Below, piece by piece: positions 41,201 to 49,679 of a stretch of DNA of 64,000 bases. Each line of letters begins with the position of its first letter. Position 1 is the stretch's first letter. This stretch comes from CAG-177 sp964587915 (GTDB lineage Bacteria > Bacillota > Clostridia > Oscillospirales > Acutalibacteraceae): positions 1-64,000 of the forward strand of contig CAZPMK010000003.1 of the NCBI GenBank assembly GCA_964587915.1. Reading direction: 5' to 3'. Both the position numbers and the translations under genes were made by a program. The notes under the pieces were generated by a model. That model did no database searches. It was not told the origin of the DNA and saw only the letters and a list, made by a program, of their open reading frames with translations.

Positions 41201-41998
41201 TTACATTCTTTTCTTTGCTTCATCCCAAAGGCTGTCAAGAACGGCAAGACCCGCCGTGTTCATATCTATGCCTCTTTGCTCTGCCAACTTTTCCACAACG
41301 GTAAATCTGGCAAGAAATTTATCGCTTGCCGCAGTAAGAGCCTCCTCGGCATCAACCTTGACAAATCTTGAAATGTTGACGGCACTAAAGAGAAGGTCGC
41401 CCAATTCCTCGGCAATATTCTCTTTGTCGTCATTTGCGATTGCCGCTTTCAGCTCGGCAATTTCTTCATCCGTTTTATCGAGTGCTCCGTTTACGTCGCT
41501 CCAATCAAAGCCGACATCCGCCGCTTTCTTTTGGAGCTTCGTTGCTCTCATGAGAGCGGGAAGCTCTCTCGGAACACTGTTCATCGAATCGGTCGTCGTT
41601 TTCTGACCCTTGGTCTTTCTCTTGATTTCGTCCCAATTTGTAAGAACGTCATCAACGCCGGAAACGCTGACCTCGCCAAAAACATGGGGATGGCGTTCAA
41701 TCAGCTTTTTGCAAACTCCGTCTGCCGCATCATCAAAGGTGAACACTCCGTTCTCCTGTTCCATGAGCGAATGAAAAACCACCTGCATAAGCAAATCGCC
41801 GAGCTCCTCGCAAAGCAGAGCCTTATCGTCCTTGTTGATTGCCTCGATAACCTCGTAGGTTTCTTCAATCAGATTTTTCTTTATGCTCATGTGCGTTTGC
41901 TGTGCATCCCACGGACATCCGCCGGGTGCACGCAGGAGCTGCATTATCTTCACCAAATCATAAACATCATATTTATCCTTGAACTGAAAATCCTGCAT
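41201..41998 (-). CDS. mazG: nucleoside triphosphate pyrophosphohydrolase MazG (YabN C-terminal type)
   Basis: A 265-residue two-module MazG: the first module has LRAPGGCPWDAQQTHMSI and EETYEVIEA...EELGDLLMQ metal motifs, the second repeats EEIAELKAA...EELGDLLFS. It hydrolyses non-canonical or excess NTPs. B. subtilis YabN has an extra N-terminal tetrapyrrole-methylase domain, absent here. CGGAGGTGCAAA precedes the ATG. Confidence 0.93.
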   Translation of the reverse strand: MQDFQFKDKYDVYDLVKIMQLLRAPGGCPWDAQQTHMSIKKNLIEETYEVIEAINKDDKALLCEELGDLLMQVVFHSLMEQENGVFTFDDAADGVCKKLIERHPHVFGEVSVSGVDDVLTNWDEIKRKTKGQKTTTDSMNSVPRELPALMRATKLQKKAADVGFDWSDVNGALDKTDEEIAELKAAIANDDKENIAEELGDLLFSAVNISRFVKVDAEEALTAASDKFLARFTVVEKLAEQRGIDMNTAGLAVLDSLWDEAKKRM

Positions 41999-42029
41999 TT
42001 TGCACCTCCGAAAACGACTAAGTAGTATT

Positions 42030-43862
42030 TTAACCTAAAAGTCCGTATTTTTCAAGCACTTTTGCAATTTTTTCTCCCTTTGGTATAACAGAAATATCAT
42101 CTTTTGATACACCTTTTACCAAAAGCAGGGAAATAACGTATACAATAACCGCCAAAACGATTGCTATGAGTGCAGAAACGGTACCCATGTTGAGTATACT
42201 CTCGGAGGTATCCGCAGGGAAAATGCGGTTAAGCAGACCGTTTGAAGCGTATGCCGTGACGCCGCAAAGCACCGCACAGATGAAAGGTTTGAGAAAAACG
42301 GAGGACCAACGCACATGGATTTGGGATATTCTCAAAAGTGACGCAAGGTTGCAAACAACGATAATTACGTAGAAAAGTATCGTTCCCGCAACGGCTCCGT
42401 AAATGTTGAATTTCGGATTACCGACAAGAATGAAATTGCACAGTATCTTGCATACCGCCGCAACAACGACGGATTTTACGGGAATATCCGCCCTGCCTAT
42501 CGCTTGAAGCATATTTGTTGTGGGAGTGGATATTGCTATGATTCCGGTTGCAAAGCCGTACGCCGCCATTATGGGAGCGATGACCGAAACGGCATCCGAG
42601 CTTGAGCCTCTGCCGTAAAGGATGGTGAGAATCGGTGTTGCAAGAGAAGCCATGCCGATGCCGGCGGGCAGAGCTATGAGCATTCCGACTCTCAAAACGG
42701 TTTCGATGGTGGAGCGGGTAGCCTTTTTATCCTTAATAACCCATGCCGCCGCAAGAGCGGGAAGGGCGCTGACGCCGAGCTGTATTGTTATTGTGGGCAC
42801 AAGATTTTTGAAATCAAGTGCAGAGCCGTAAGCTCCCCAGAAATACTTTACAACCTCATCGACATCGGAAAGGTCAACCCTTGAAAGTCTGACCGCTTCG
42901 TTTATTGCCGTCGAGTGCATCTGTATTACCATGTTAAAATTGGATTCAAGTGCCGATTTGAGCCTTGCCTGTATCGTAACGGTATCAATGAGATTCGTTA
43001 TGTTCAGTATCAAAGCACTGATAACCATGGGAATGGCTATCTTTATCATTTCTTTCGCAAGAGTTTCGCCCTTGGGAGGCTTCGGAGAATTGACAAGCTG
43101 TACTCTTTCAAAGCCGTCGCCCTTGATTTTATGACATATCATGAGGAAAAGCAGGCTTGCCACGGAGCCTATCGTAACGCCGAGAACGGCACCTGCCGCC
43201 GCCCACGGAACGATAACGCTGTTTGCCTCGGTAAGGCTTGTGACCTGATTGCCGAAAACGGTTGCACTGACATTTCCCGATGCCGCCATTCCCTTTTCAT
43301 ACTGACTCGTACCGACGGAAATTATCGTTTTTGCAAGAAGCAGACCGACTATGAGCTTGCCGAGAGCCTCGATAACCTGAGATATCGCCGTCGGCGTCAT
43401 GTTTCTCAAGCCCTCGTAATAGCCTCTGTATGCCGACATATAGCAGCAGAAGAACACGGACGGAGCAACGCACAAAATGGCAGGAATGCTCTTTATACCC
43501 GCAACAAAGTGTGCATAGGGATACGCAACAATGAATATTATCAGCGTTCCGACCGTGCCGACAATAAGGAAAATCCTTTTCGATACATTGAACACCGCCC
43601 GTGCATCACGGTATTTGTTCAACGCAACGCTTTCCGCAACCATTCTCGACACCGCAACAGGCAGACCTGCCATGGATATCGCGAATATCGGAGTGTAAAT
43701 TTCGTATGCAGATTGGAAATATCCCCTGCCGACCGTACCGAGCATATCGGTAAGAGGCATTTTGAACAATGCACCGATTACCTTTACGGAGACAACGGCG
43801 ACCATGAGTATCACCGCTCCGTTAAGAACCGATTGATTTTTTCGGGAAGCCAATAGGCTCAC
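42030..43862 (-). CDS. MOP-superfamily lipid flippase, SpoVB/YabM-like
   Basis: A 610-residue protein with about 14 hydrophobic helices (GAVILMVAVVSVKVIGALFKMPL opens it in two parts; FAISMAGLPVAVSRMVAE is typical). It belongs to the MurJ/SpoVB/YabM group that flips lipid-linked cell-wall or cortex precursors. The position before mazG equals that of yabM in B. subtilis. The start is uncertain: GTG at 43862 is nearly inside the AGGAGA site; a TTG at 43853 has about 10-nt spacing and would give 607 residues. Confidence 0.85.
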   Translation of the reverse strand: MSLLASRKNQSVLNGAVILMVAVVSVKVIGALFKMPLTDMLGTVGRGYFQSAYEIYTPIFAISMAGLPVAVSRMVAESVALNKYRDARAVFNVSKRIFLIVGTVGTLIIFIVAYPYAHFVAGIKSIPAILCVAPSVFFCCYMSAYRGYYEGLRNMTPTAISQVIEALGKLIVGLLLAKTIISVGTSQYEKGMAASGNVSATVFGNQVTSLTEANSVIVPWAAAGAVLGVTIGSVASLLFLMICHKIKGDGFERVQLVNSPKPPKGETLAKEMIKIAIPMVISALILNITNLIDTVTIQARLKSALESNFNMVIQMHSTAINEAVRLSRVDLSDVDEVVKYFWGAYGSALDFKNLVPTITIQLGVSALPALAAAWVIKDKKATRSTIETVLRVGMLIALPAGIGMASLATPILTILYGRGSSSDAVSVIAPIMAAYGFATGIIAISTPTTNMLQAIGRADIPVKSVVVAAVCKILCNFILVGNPKFNIYGAVAGTILFYVIIVVCNLASLLRISQIHVRWSSVFLKPFICAVLCGVTAYASNGLLNRIFPADTSESILNMGTVSALIAIVLAVIVYVISLLLVKGVSKDDISVIPKGEKIAKVLEKYGLLG

Positions 43863-43868
43863 TCTCCT

Positions 43869-44786
43869 TCATCCTGTAAATTCCCGCAGGAGCGAATCCG
43901 ACGGAAGAAAAGAAATATCTATATTCTTAAACAGCTTCAGCTTATTTATCAGCAGTGCCGCCTTTTCCTTGTATTCACCGTCACCGACCTTTGAAAACAA
44001 GTCGATTGCCTGCCGTGACAAAATGCATGGCTCGCACGGGTGAAACGAATTGAGTTTAACATCGGCAAGATTTTCAAACGGGAAAAGATATTTATCCTCG
44101 CCCCGTGTAACGCTCTCCCATATTCCGAAGGTGCGTTCAACGGGCATAGCCCTGAACAGGCTGTCCCTGACGGCACGGCGTATAAATCTCAGCTCTCTCT
44201 TTGAGAGAAGCACGCTACCGTCATTTTCATAAACTCTCGATGAAACGCTCACATATATATTGTATAGGCGTTCTCCCGAAAGTTCGGCTGTCACGGCGGG
44301 GTTGAGAGCGTGCAGTCCCTCCGTGATTATGATGTCGTTTTGCGAAAGAGTTATCTTTTTGGCGTTATCGTGCTTTATTCCGCTCGTAAAATCGAACACG
44401 GGGAACAGAGCCTCTCCTTGCTCCAAAAGCCGAGAAAGGCATCGTCTGAGCAATTCGGTATCGAGTGCTTCAACGCTCTCATAATCCGGCTCGCCGTCCT
44501 CACCGAGCGGATAAGGTTCATCATGCGAACGGTAAAAATCATCAAGAGAAACAACATACGCCTTACCGCCGAGATGACTTATTTCCTCGGAAATAAGAGC
44601 CGCCGTGGTGGTCTTACCCGATGATGACGGTCCCGCAAGCATGATTATCCTTTTGTTTTCATCGTAAAAAACGGTTTTTGCCGCCTCTTTTACGGCGGTT
44701 CGGTATTCACCCGTGCATTCAAGAACAAAATCTTCCGGTGCAAGAGCAAGGTTATTTATCCTTGAAAAGGTATATTTTTCTTTCAC
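43869..44786 (-). CDS. uridine kinase / phosphoribulokinase-like protein
   Basis: A 305-residue P-loop kinase: LAGPSSSGKTTTA, the substrate strand VVSLDDFYR, and ITEGLHALNP are those of uridine/cytidine kinases. It is longer than Udk and resembles the C-terminal half of the threonyl-tRNA-synthetase-like/uridine kinase fusions found in Clostridia, here without the TGS/tRNA-synthetase part. The longest frame starts with TTG at 44816; the GTG at 44786, about 10 nt after AGGGG, is preferred but not certain. Confidence 0.8.
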   Translation of the reverse strand: MKEKYTFSRINNLALAPEDFVLECTGEYRTAVKEAAKTVFYDENKRIIMLAGPSSSGKTTTAALISEEISHLGGKAYVVSLDDFYRSHDEPYPLGEDGEPDYESVEALDTELLRRCLSRLLEQGEALFPVFDFTSGIKHDNAKKITLSQNDIIITEGLHALNPAVTAELSGERLYNIYVSVSSRVYENDGSVLLSKRELRFIRRAVRDSLFRAMPVERTFGIWESVTRGEDKYLFPFENLADVKLNSFHPCEPCILSRQAIDLFSKVGDGEYKEKAALLINKLKLFKNIDISFLPSDSLLREFTG

Positions 44787-44862
44787 GCTTTCATCACCCC
44801 TCGCCGCAGCCGACAAATCAAGTTCGGATGTATCGGTTGCAGCTAATAAAGCTGTTGTTACT

Positions 44863-46332
44863 TTAGTATGACAGATAAAAGCTCTTTATTCCGTTTTTAC
44901 GCTCCGTTATTTTATCGAAGCCCGATATATATTCATACGGATATTTATAATTGAATATTCTTTCTATTTTGGTGCCGCCCGGTTCACACAGCTTTGTCAC
45001 TCCGCCCGCACCTGCGGCAAGAACGGTGTGGCATTCCTCCATCATATATACATTATATAAGCCCTGTGTGTTGTTTTTGCACCAACCGACATTTTCAAGA
45101 TTGCCGACACATTTGCTTTGTCTGTACATATAATAGGGCGAATATCCGTTTTCGTCAAGAGATTTCCACGCATATTCAAGCATTTTTTCTGCGGCTTTAC
45201 CGCTTGCAACGCCTGCACCCGAAGCATTAAGCTCGGAGGAACGCTTCAAAGCAAGGGTGTGAACGGTGATATTTTCGGGAGAAAGAGCCACCGCCGTATC
45301 GACACTTGCGATGAAATCATCAACGCTTTCCTCGGGCAAGCCCGCTATCAAATCCATGTTTACGCAGTCGAAATCATAGGATTTTGCAAGCTGATATGCT
45401 TTTATTGCCTGCTCAACGGTATGCTTTCTGCCGATGAGCTCCAGCGTTTTTTGATTAAAGGTTTGCGGATTTATGCTTATTCTGCCGACGTTATGTATTC
45501 TCAAAGCTCTGAGCTTTTCGGGCGTTACGGTATCGGGTCGTCCTATCTCGACGGTATATTCACGAAGGGAGGACAAATCGAAGCTGTCCTCGATGCGGCA
45601 CAGAAGCCTGTCGAGCTGAGGTGCTTCAAGGACTCCCGGCGTACCGCCGCCAAAATAAACGCTTTCAAGCCGCAAGCCAAGCTCCGCCGCCGTTTTTCCG
45701 ATGCCGTCAAGCTCCTCGGAGAGCTTTTCGAGATAGTCGGGAAGCAGTTTTTTTGCATTTGAGTTTGCTATCGAATGCGAAACAAAGGAGCAATAGCTGC
45801 ACCTTGTAGGGCAAAACGGTATCGACACATAAAGACTGAATGAATTTTTCGACGATGCCTCAATGATTCCCCTTTCGGCACGGGCAACGGTTGCGGCAAG
45901 GTTTGCCTTTTCGGGACTTACAAGCAAATCACGGGTGAAATACTCGATTGCTCCCGCCTCGCCGAGCTGTTCCGTCAAACGAAGCATCAGCTTTGAGGGG
46001 CGTACTCCCGTAAGCAGTCCCCACGGAGGGATATATCCCGTTTCCGCACTGAGCAATTCAAAAATCAGACGAGCCGTTGCAAGCTCGCATTCATCACGGA
46101 AGCCCTCATCCTTTGCTTCAACATAAGCCGAAGCGGAGCGGATACTGCCGTTTATATTGCTCTGTGCCTCAATGCGTGCTCCCTCTTCATCGGAAATCAT
46201 GCGGGTAACAACGGTTTTTGAATCCTCGCCGTCGTCGTCATATTTAATTTCAATTTTCTCATTGGGATAATACACACGGCACAGATTCTCGCATTCATAA
46301 TGAAAATCGTGCCCGAATATTCGCAAAATCAC
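44863..46332 (-). CDS. hemZ: oxygen-independent coproporphyrinogen dehydrogenase HemZ
   Basis: A 489-residue radical-SAM enzyme of the HemZ subgroup. The cluster motif CPTRCSYCSF gives Cys174, Cys178 and Cys181, followed by YFGGGTPGVL and VNMDLIAGLPEE. The ~165-residue N-terminal domain (GLLTGVRPSKLM) is specific to HemZ. The start is GTG at 46332, forming a GTGA overlap with the MBL gene stop with AAGGA 10 nt upstream; a longer frame from TTG at 46356 is less likely. No other haem genes are near. Confidence 0.9.
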   Translation of the reverse strand: MILRIFGHDFHYECENLCRVYYPNEKIEIKYDDDGEDSKTVVTRMISDEEGARIEAQSNINGSIRSASAYVEAKDEGFRDECELATARLIFELLSAETGYIPPWGLLTGVRPSKLMLRLTEQLGEAGAIEYFTRDLLVSPEKANLAATVARAERGIIEASSKNSFSLYVSIPFCPTRCSYCSFVSHSIANSNAKKLLPDYLEKLSEELDGIGKTAAELGLRLESVYFGGGTPGVLEAPQLDRLLCRIEDSFDLSSLREYTVEIGRPDTVTPEKLRALRIHNVGRISINPQTFNQKTLELIGRKHTVEQAIKAYQLAKSYDFDCVNMDLIAGLPEESVDDFIASVDTAVALSPENITVHTLALKRSSELNASGAGVASGKAAEKMLEYAWKSLDENGYSPYYMYRQSKCVGNLENVGWCKNNTQGLYNVYMMEECHTVLAAGAGGVTKLCEPGGTKIERIFNYKYPYEYISGFDKITERKNGIKSFYLSY

Positions 46333-46973
46333 TTTCTGTTCATCCTTCTTATCCAATGATTGCTTATTCTTTCGGAATCAAGCGTGGTTTCACGGTTATG
46401 ACCCGGAAGCACTCTGTAATCTCCGTCAAGTGCTATCAGACGGCGAACGGAGGCATTCATGTCATCGACGCTGCCGCCGAGAAAATCAGTTCTGCCCACC
46501 GTTCTGCAAAACAGAGTATCACCGCTCAAAATCACACGGTCATCCTCCAAAATATAGCAAACGCCGCCCTTGGTGTGTCCCGGGGTATGCATAACTTTTA
46601 TTTGACTTTCTCCGAGAGAAATTATATCGCCGTCGGCAACCAAAATATCGGCATTAACCGGCTCGGGGTCCTGCGGAAGATTTCCGTGTGCAAGGCTTTT
46701 GTTGGGATCAAGGAGGCATTCGCTGTCTTTTTCGTGAATGATGACCGCCGCACCCGTATCCTTTTTCAAACCGTACGTACCGCTGATATGGTCAAAATGA
46801 CCGTGTGTGAGCAAAATATAACGTAAATCGGCATTTGCATCTCGCAGGGCATTTTTGATTGCATCGCCGTACCAGCCGGGATCGACAATCGCCGCTTGTC
46901 CGCTCGCTTCATCAACAAGCAGATAGCAATTGGCAAAAATCGGATGCTCGAGCTGTATTTTTTCTATCTTCAT
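46329..46973 (-). CDS. MBL-fold metallo-hydrolase (glyoxalase II-like)
   Basis: A 214-residue zinc hydrolase: LTHGHFDHISG, MHTPGHTKGGVC, LSGDTLF and LPGHNRETTL give the full metal-ligand set. This short subgroup (YqgX-like) is commonly encoded after relA-dtd in Clostridia. True glyoxalase II has an extra helical domain, so methylglyoxal use is unproven; a persulfide or lactoylglutathione-like substrate is possible. Overlaps hemZ by 4 nt and lies 6 nt after dtd. Confidence 0.87.
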   Translation of the reverse strand: MKIEKIQLEHPIFANCYLLVDEASGQAAIVDPGWYGDAIKNALRDANADLRYILLTHGHFDHISGTYGLKKDTGAAVIIHEKDSECLLDPNKSLAHGNLPQDPEPVNADILVADGDIISLGESQIKVMHTPGHTKGGVCYILEDDRVILSGDTLFCRTVGRTDFLGGSVDDMNASVRRLIALDGDYRVLPGHNRETTLDSERISNHWIRRMNRK

Positions 46974-46979
46974 AGCATA

Positions 46980-47438
46980 TCACCTTTTAGTCCATATGTC
47001 GGTATCCGCCACTATCGTAACAGGTCCGTCATTTTCAATGGAAACAAGCATATCCGCCGCAAAAACTCCCGTCTCCACTTTCTTTACGCCCAACGCTCTG
47101 AGCTCATCGCAAAAGGCAAGATAGAGCCTGTTTGCCTCCTGCGGCTGTGCGGAAGCGGTAAAGGACGGGCGGTTTCCCTTTTTGATGTCGGCACAAAGAG
47201 TAAACTGCGAAATGACAAGAATTTCTCCGCCGATATCAAGAATGCTCAGATTCATCTTGCCGTTCTCATCCTCGAACACTCTCAGCTTCGATACTTTCGC
47301 CGCAAGCAATTGAGCCTCGGCATCGGTATCTGTGTCCATCACGCCGAGAAGAATGTTGAAGCCCTTTCCCGCAGAGCCTTTAAGCTCGCCGTCAACGGTT
47401 ACTTTGGTACCGATAACCCGCTGAATTACTGCTCTCAT
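46980..47438 (-). CDS. dtd: D-aminoacyl-tRNA deacylase
   Basis: A 152-residue editing enzyme that hydrolyses D-amino acids and glycine from mischarged tRNA. MRAVIQRV opens it; the catalytic motifs ISQFTLCAD (S-Q-x-T-L) and the cross-subunit NDGPVTIVADT (the G-cisPro region reads NDGPV) are intact. AAGGAATACTTTA precedes the ATG. Located directly after relA, as in most Firmicutes. Confidence 0.95.
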   Translation of the reverse strand: MRAVIQRVIGTKVTVDGELKGSAGKGFNILLGVMDTDTDAEAQLLAAKVSKLRVFEDENGKMNLSILDIGGEILVISQFTLCADIKKGNRPSFTASAQPQEANRLYLAFCDELRALGVKKVETGVFAADMLVSIENDGPVTIVADTDIWTKR

Positions 47439-47456
47439 TAAAGTATTCCTCCGTTA

Positions 47457-49667
47457 TTAAATACCTGCTCTCTCAACGCTCAACACGCCCGATATCTTCG
47501 ACAGCTTTGCCGTGAGCGAATTGAGATGCTCGACGCCGTTGACCGAAACGGTGAGCATTATTGAGGTTCTGCCGTCCTTAGTGTTGCGGGCACTTATATC
47601 GTTTATCATTATGTGCATATTTGCAAGCAGACTTGAAACATCCGCAAGCAAGCCTATGCGGTTAAGGCAGGACAATTGAAGGGTACATTTGAAATCCTCT
47701 CGAATATTGGTATCCCAATATGCCACTACCCATCTGTCCGGCTCTCCCGCCTTTGAAATATCGGCAGGTACGTTCGTACAGCTTCTTGTATGAATGGAAA
47801 CGCCGTGTCCTCTCGTTATGAAGCCGATGATATCGTCACCCGGCAGAGGATTGCAGCAGCGTGAAAATTTGACAAGGCAGTTGTCTATTCCCTCAACTAC
47901 GACACCCTCGGTGCTCTTGGTACGCTTTTTGACGGGAGCAACGGTTATGACCGGCTCCTCGGTCTTTGTCAGCTTTACGTAATCTTCTTTGATTCTCGGC
48001 ATAAGACGCATGAGAGAAATTCCGCCGTAGCCTATTGCGGCATAAAAATCTTCAATGCTCTTGCAATGCTGTCTTTCCGCGATTTTTTCTATGAAGGTCT
48101 CGTAATCCGCATCGCTCAGACGGATAAAATTGCGTTTGAACTCCTTTTCGACTTCGTTTTTACCCTCGGCAATGTTTTCGTCGCGGCGTTCTTTTTTGTA
48201 CCATTGTCTGATTTTCGCCCTTGCCTGACTCGTTTTGACGATGTTCAGCCAATCACGGCTCGGACCCTTGCCGGGCTGTGAAGAAGTAAGCACTTCAACA
48301 ATTTCGCCCGTTTTAACGCGATAGTCGAGCGGCACTATTCTTCCGTCAACCTTGGCACCCGTCATTTTGTTGCCCACCGCCGAATGTATGGCATAGGCAA
48401 AATCTATTACGGTTGCACCCATGGGCAAATCGAATACGTCTCCCTTGGGGGTAAATACAAAGACCTCCTCGGGGACAAGGTCGCTCTTTATGGTTGTAAC
48501 AAGATCCTCGACATCCTCGCTGTCATTTTGATTTTCGAGAAGTCGGCGAATCCATGCAAGTCTTTCTTCAAATTTGACCGTTCCGTTAATGCCGAGCTTG
48601 TATTTCCAATGTGCGGCAATACCGTATTCGGCTGTATGATGCATTTCCCATGTTCTTATCTGAACCTCGAACGGAATGCCCTCCTTGCCCAAAACGGTGG
48701 TATGGAGAGACTGATACATATTCGGCTTCGGAGTTGAGATATAATCCTTGAATCTGCCGGGAATCGGCTTGAACATATCGTGAATTACGCCGAGACAATT
48801 GTAGCAGTCTATTACGGAATCAACGATAATTCTTACCGCATATATATCGTAAATCTCATCAAAATTCTTGTTTTGCATATACATTTTTCTGTATATGCCG
48901 TGAACGGATTTTATTCTTCCGCTGACCTTGGCGCCCGAAACAACGGTCAGTATTCTTTCTTCTATTCGAGCCTTGATATCCTCCAAAAACTCGTTTCTCG
49001 TTTTGCTCTGCTTTTCAAGCGCCGCACCGATATCGCTGTACGCCACGGGGTCGAGATAGCTTATCGAAAGGTCTTCAAGCTCCTCTTTTATGGGTCTGAT
49101 ACCGAGGCGGTGAGCAATGGGTGCGTATATTTCTATGGTCTCCAAAGCGATGTCACGCCGTCTTTGCTCCGGCTTATACATAAGAGTTCTCATGTTGTGC
49201 AGACGGTCAGCGAGCTTTATAATGATTACGCGAATGTCACGGGACATTGCCATGAGCATTTTGCGGATATTCTCCGCCTGCTGTTCTTCCTTGGTCTGCA
49301 ACGGAACCTTGCCGATTTTGGTAACGCCGTCAACAAGCTCTGCAACGGTTTCGCCGAAATCACGCTTTATTTCATCGTTGGTAAGCTCGGTATCCTCCAC
49401 GGTATCGTGAAGCATTGCCGCAATAACGGATGCATCATCCATGCCGAGACGTGCAAGTATAATCGCAACGTTCAGCGGATGCATTATATACGGCTCACCC
49501 GACAGCCTTTTTTGCTCCGCATGGAAGCTCGCCGCCACATTGTAAGCCCTTTTTACGTTTTCGATTTCCTCCTGAGTATAGCTCTTGCCGATAATGCTTA
49601 TCAGCGTTTCAAGCCCCTCTTCGGGAGTAGTGAAAACACCGGCCTGTTCTTTTCCGTAATCTTTCAT
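47457..49667 (-). CDS. relA: bifunctional (p)ppGpp synthetase/hydrolase RelA/SpoT
   Basis: A 736-residue stringent-response enzyme. The hydrolase HD domain is intact (His49, His63, His87-Asp88, then TVEDTE). Next come the synthetase (YQSLHTTVLG, RTWEMHHTAEYG), a TGS domain (VFTPKGDVFDLPMGATVIDFAY), a zinc-finger/helical part (CCNPLPGDDIIGFITRGHG) and a C-terminal ACT domain. Both synthesis and breakdown are expected, as in single-copy Firmicute Rel. It follows recJ by 12 nt; apt, which separates them in Bacillus, is absent. Confidence 0.96.
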   Translation of the reverse strand: MKDYGKEQAGVFTTPEEGLETLISIIGKSYTQEEIENVKRAYNVAASFHAEQKRLSGEPYIMHPLNVAIILARLGMDDASVIAAMLHDTVEDTELTNDEIKRDFGETVAELVDGVTKIGKVPLQTKEEQQAENIRKMLMAMSRDIRVIIIKLADRLHNMRTLMYKPEQRRRDIALETIEIYAPIAHRLGIRPIKEELEDLSISYLDPVAYSDIGAALEKQSKTRNEFLEDIKARIEERILTVVSGAKVSGRIKSVHGIYRKMYMQNKNFDEIYDIYAVRIIVDSVIDCYNCLGVIHDMFKPIPGRFKDYISTPKPNMYQSLHTTVLGKEGIPFEVQIRTWEMHHTAEYGIAAHWKYKLGINGTVKFEERLAWIRRLLENQNDSEDVEDLVTTIKSDLVPEEVFVFTPKGDVFDLPMGATVIDFAYAIHSAVGNKMTGAKVDGRIVPLDYRVKTGEIVEVLTSSQPGKGPSRDWLNIVKTSQARAKIRQWYKKERRDENIAEGKNEVEKEFKRNFIRLSDADYETFIEKIAERQHCKSIEDFYAAIGYGGISLMRLMPRIKEDYVKLTKTEEPVITVAPVKKRTKSTEGVVVEGIDNCLVKFSRCCNPLPGDDIIGFITRGHGVSIHTRSCTNVPADISKAGEPDRWVVAYWDTNIREDFKCTLQLSCLNRIGLLADVSSLLANMHIMINDISARNTKDGRTSIMLTVSVNGVEHLNSLTAKLSKISGVLSVERAGI

Positions 49668-49679
49668 GTTGCCTCCGTA

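Noticed and set aside
42915..43856. 313-codon plus-strand frame rich in Arg/His/Tyr
   Set aside because: Antisense to the SpoVB-like flippase; its composition is the mirror of a hydrophobic protein.
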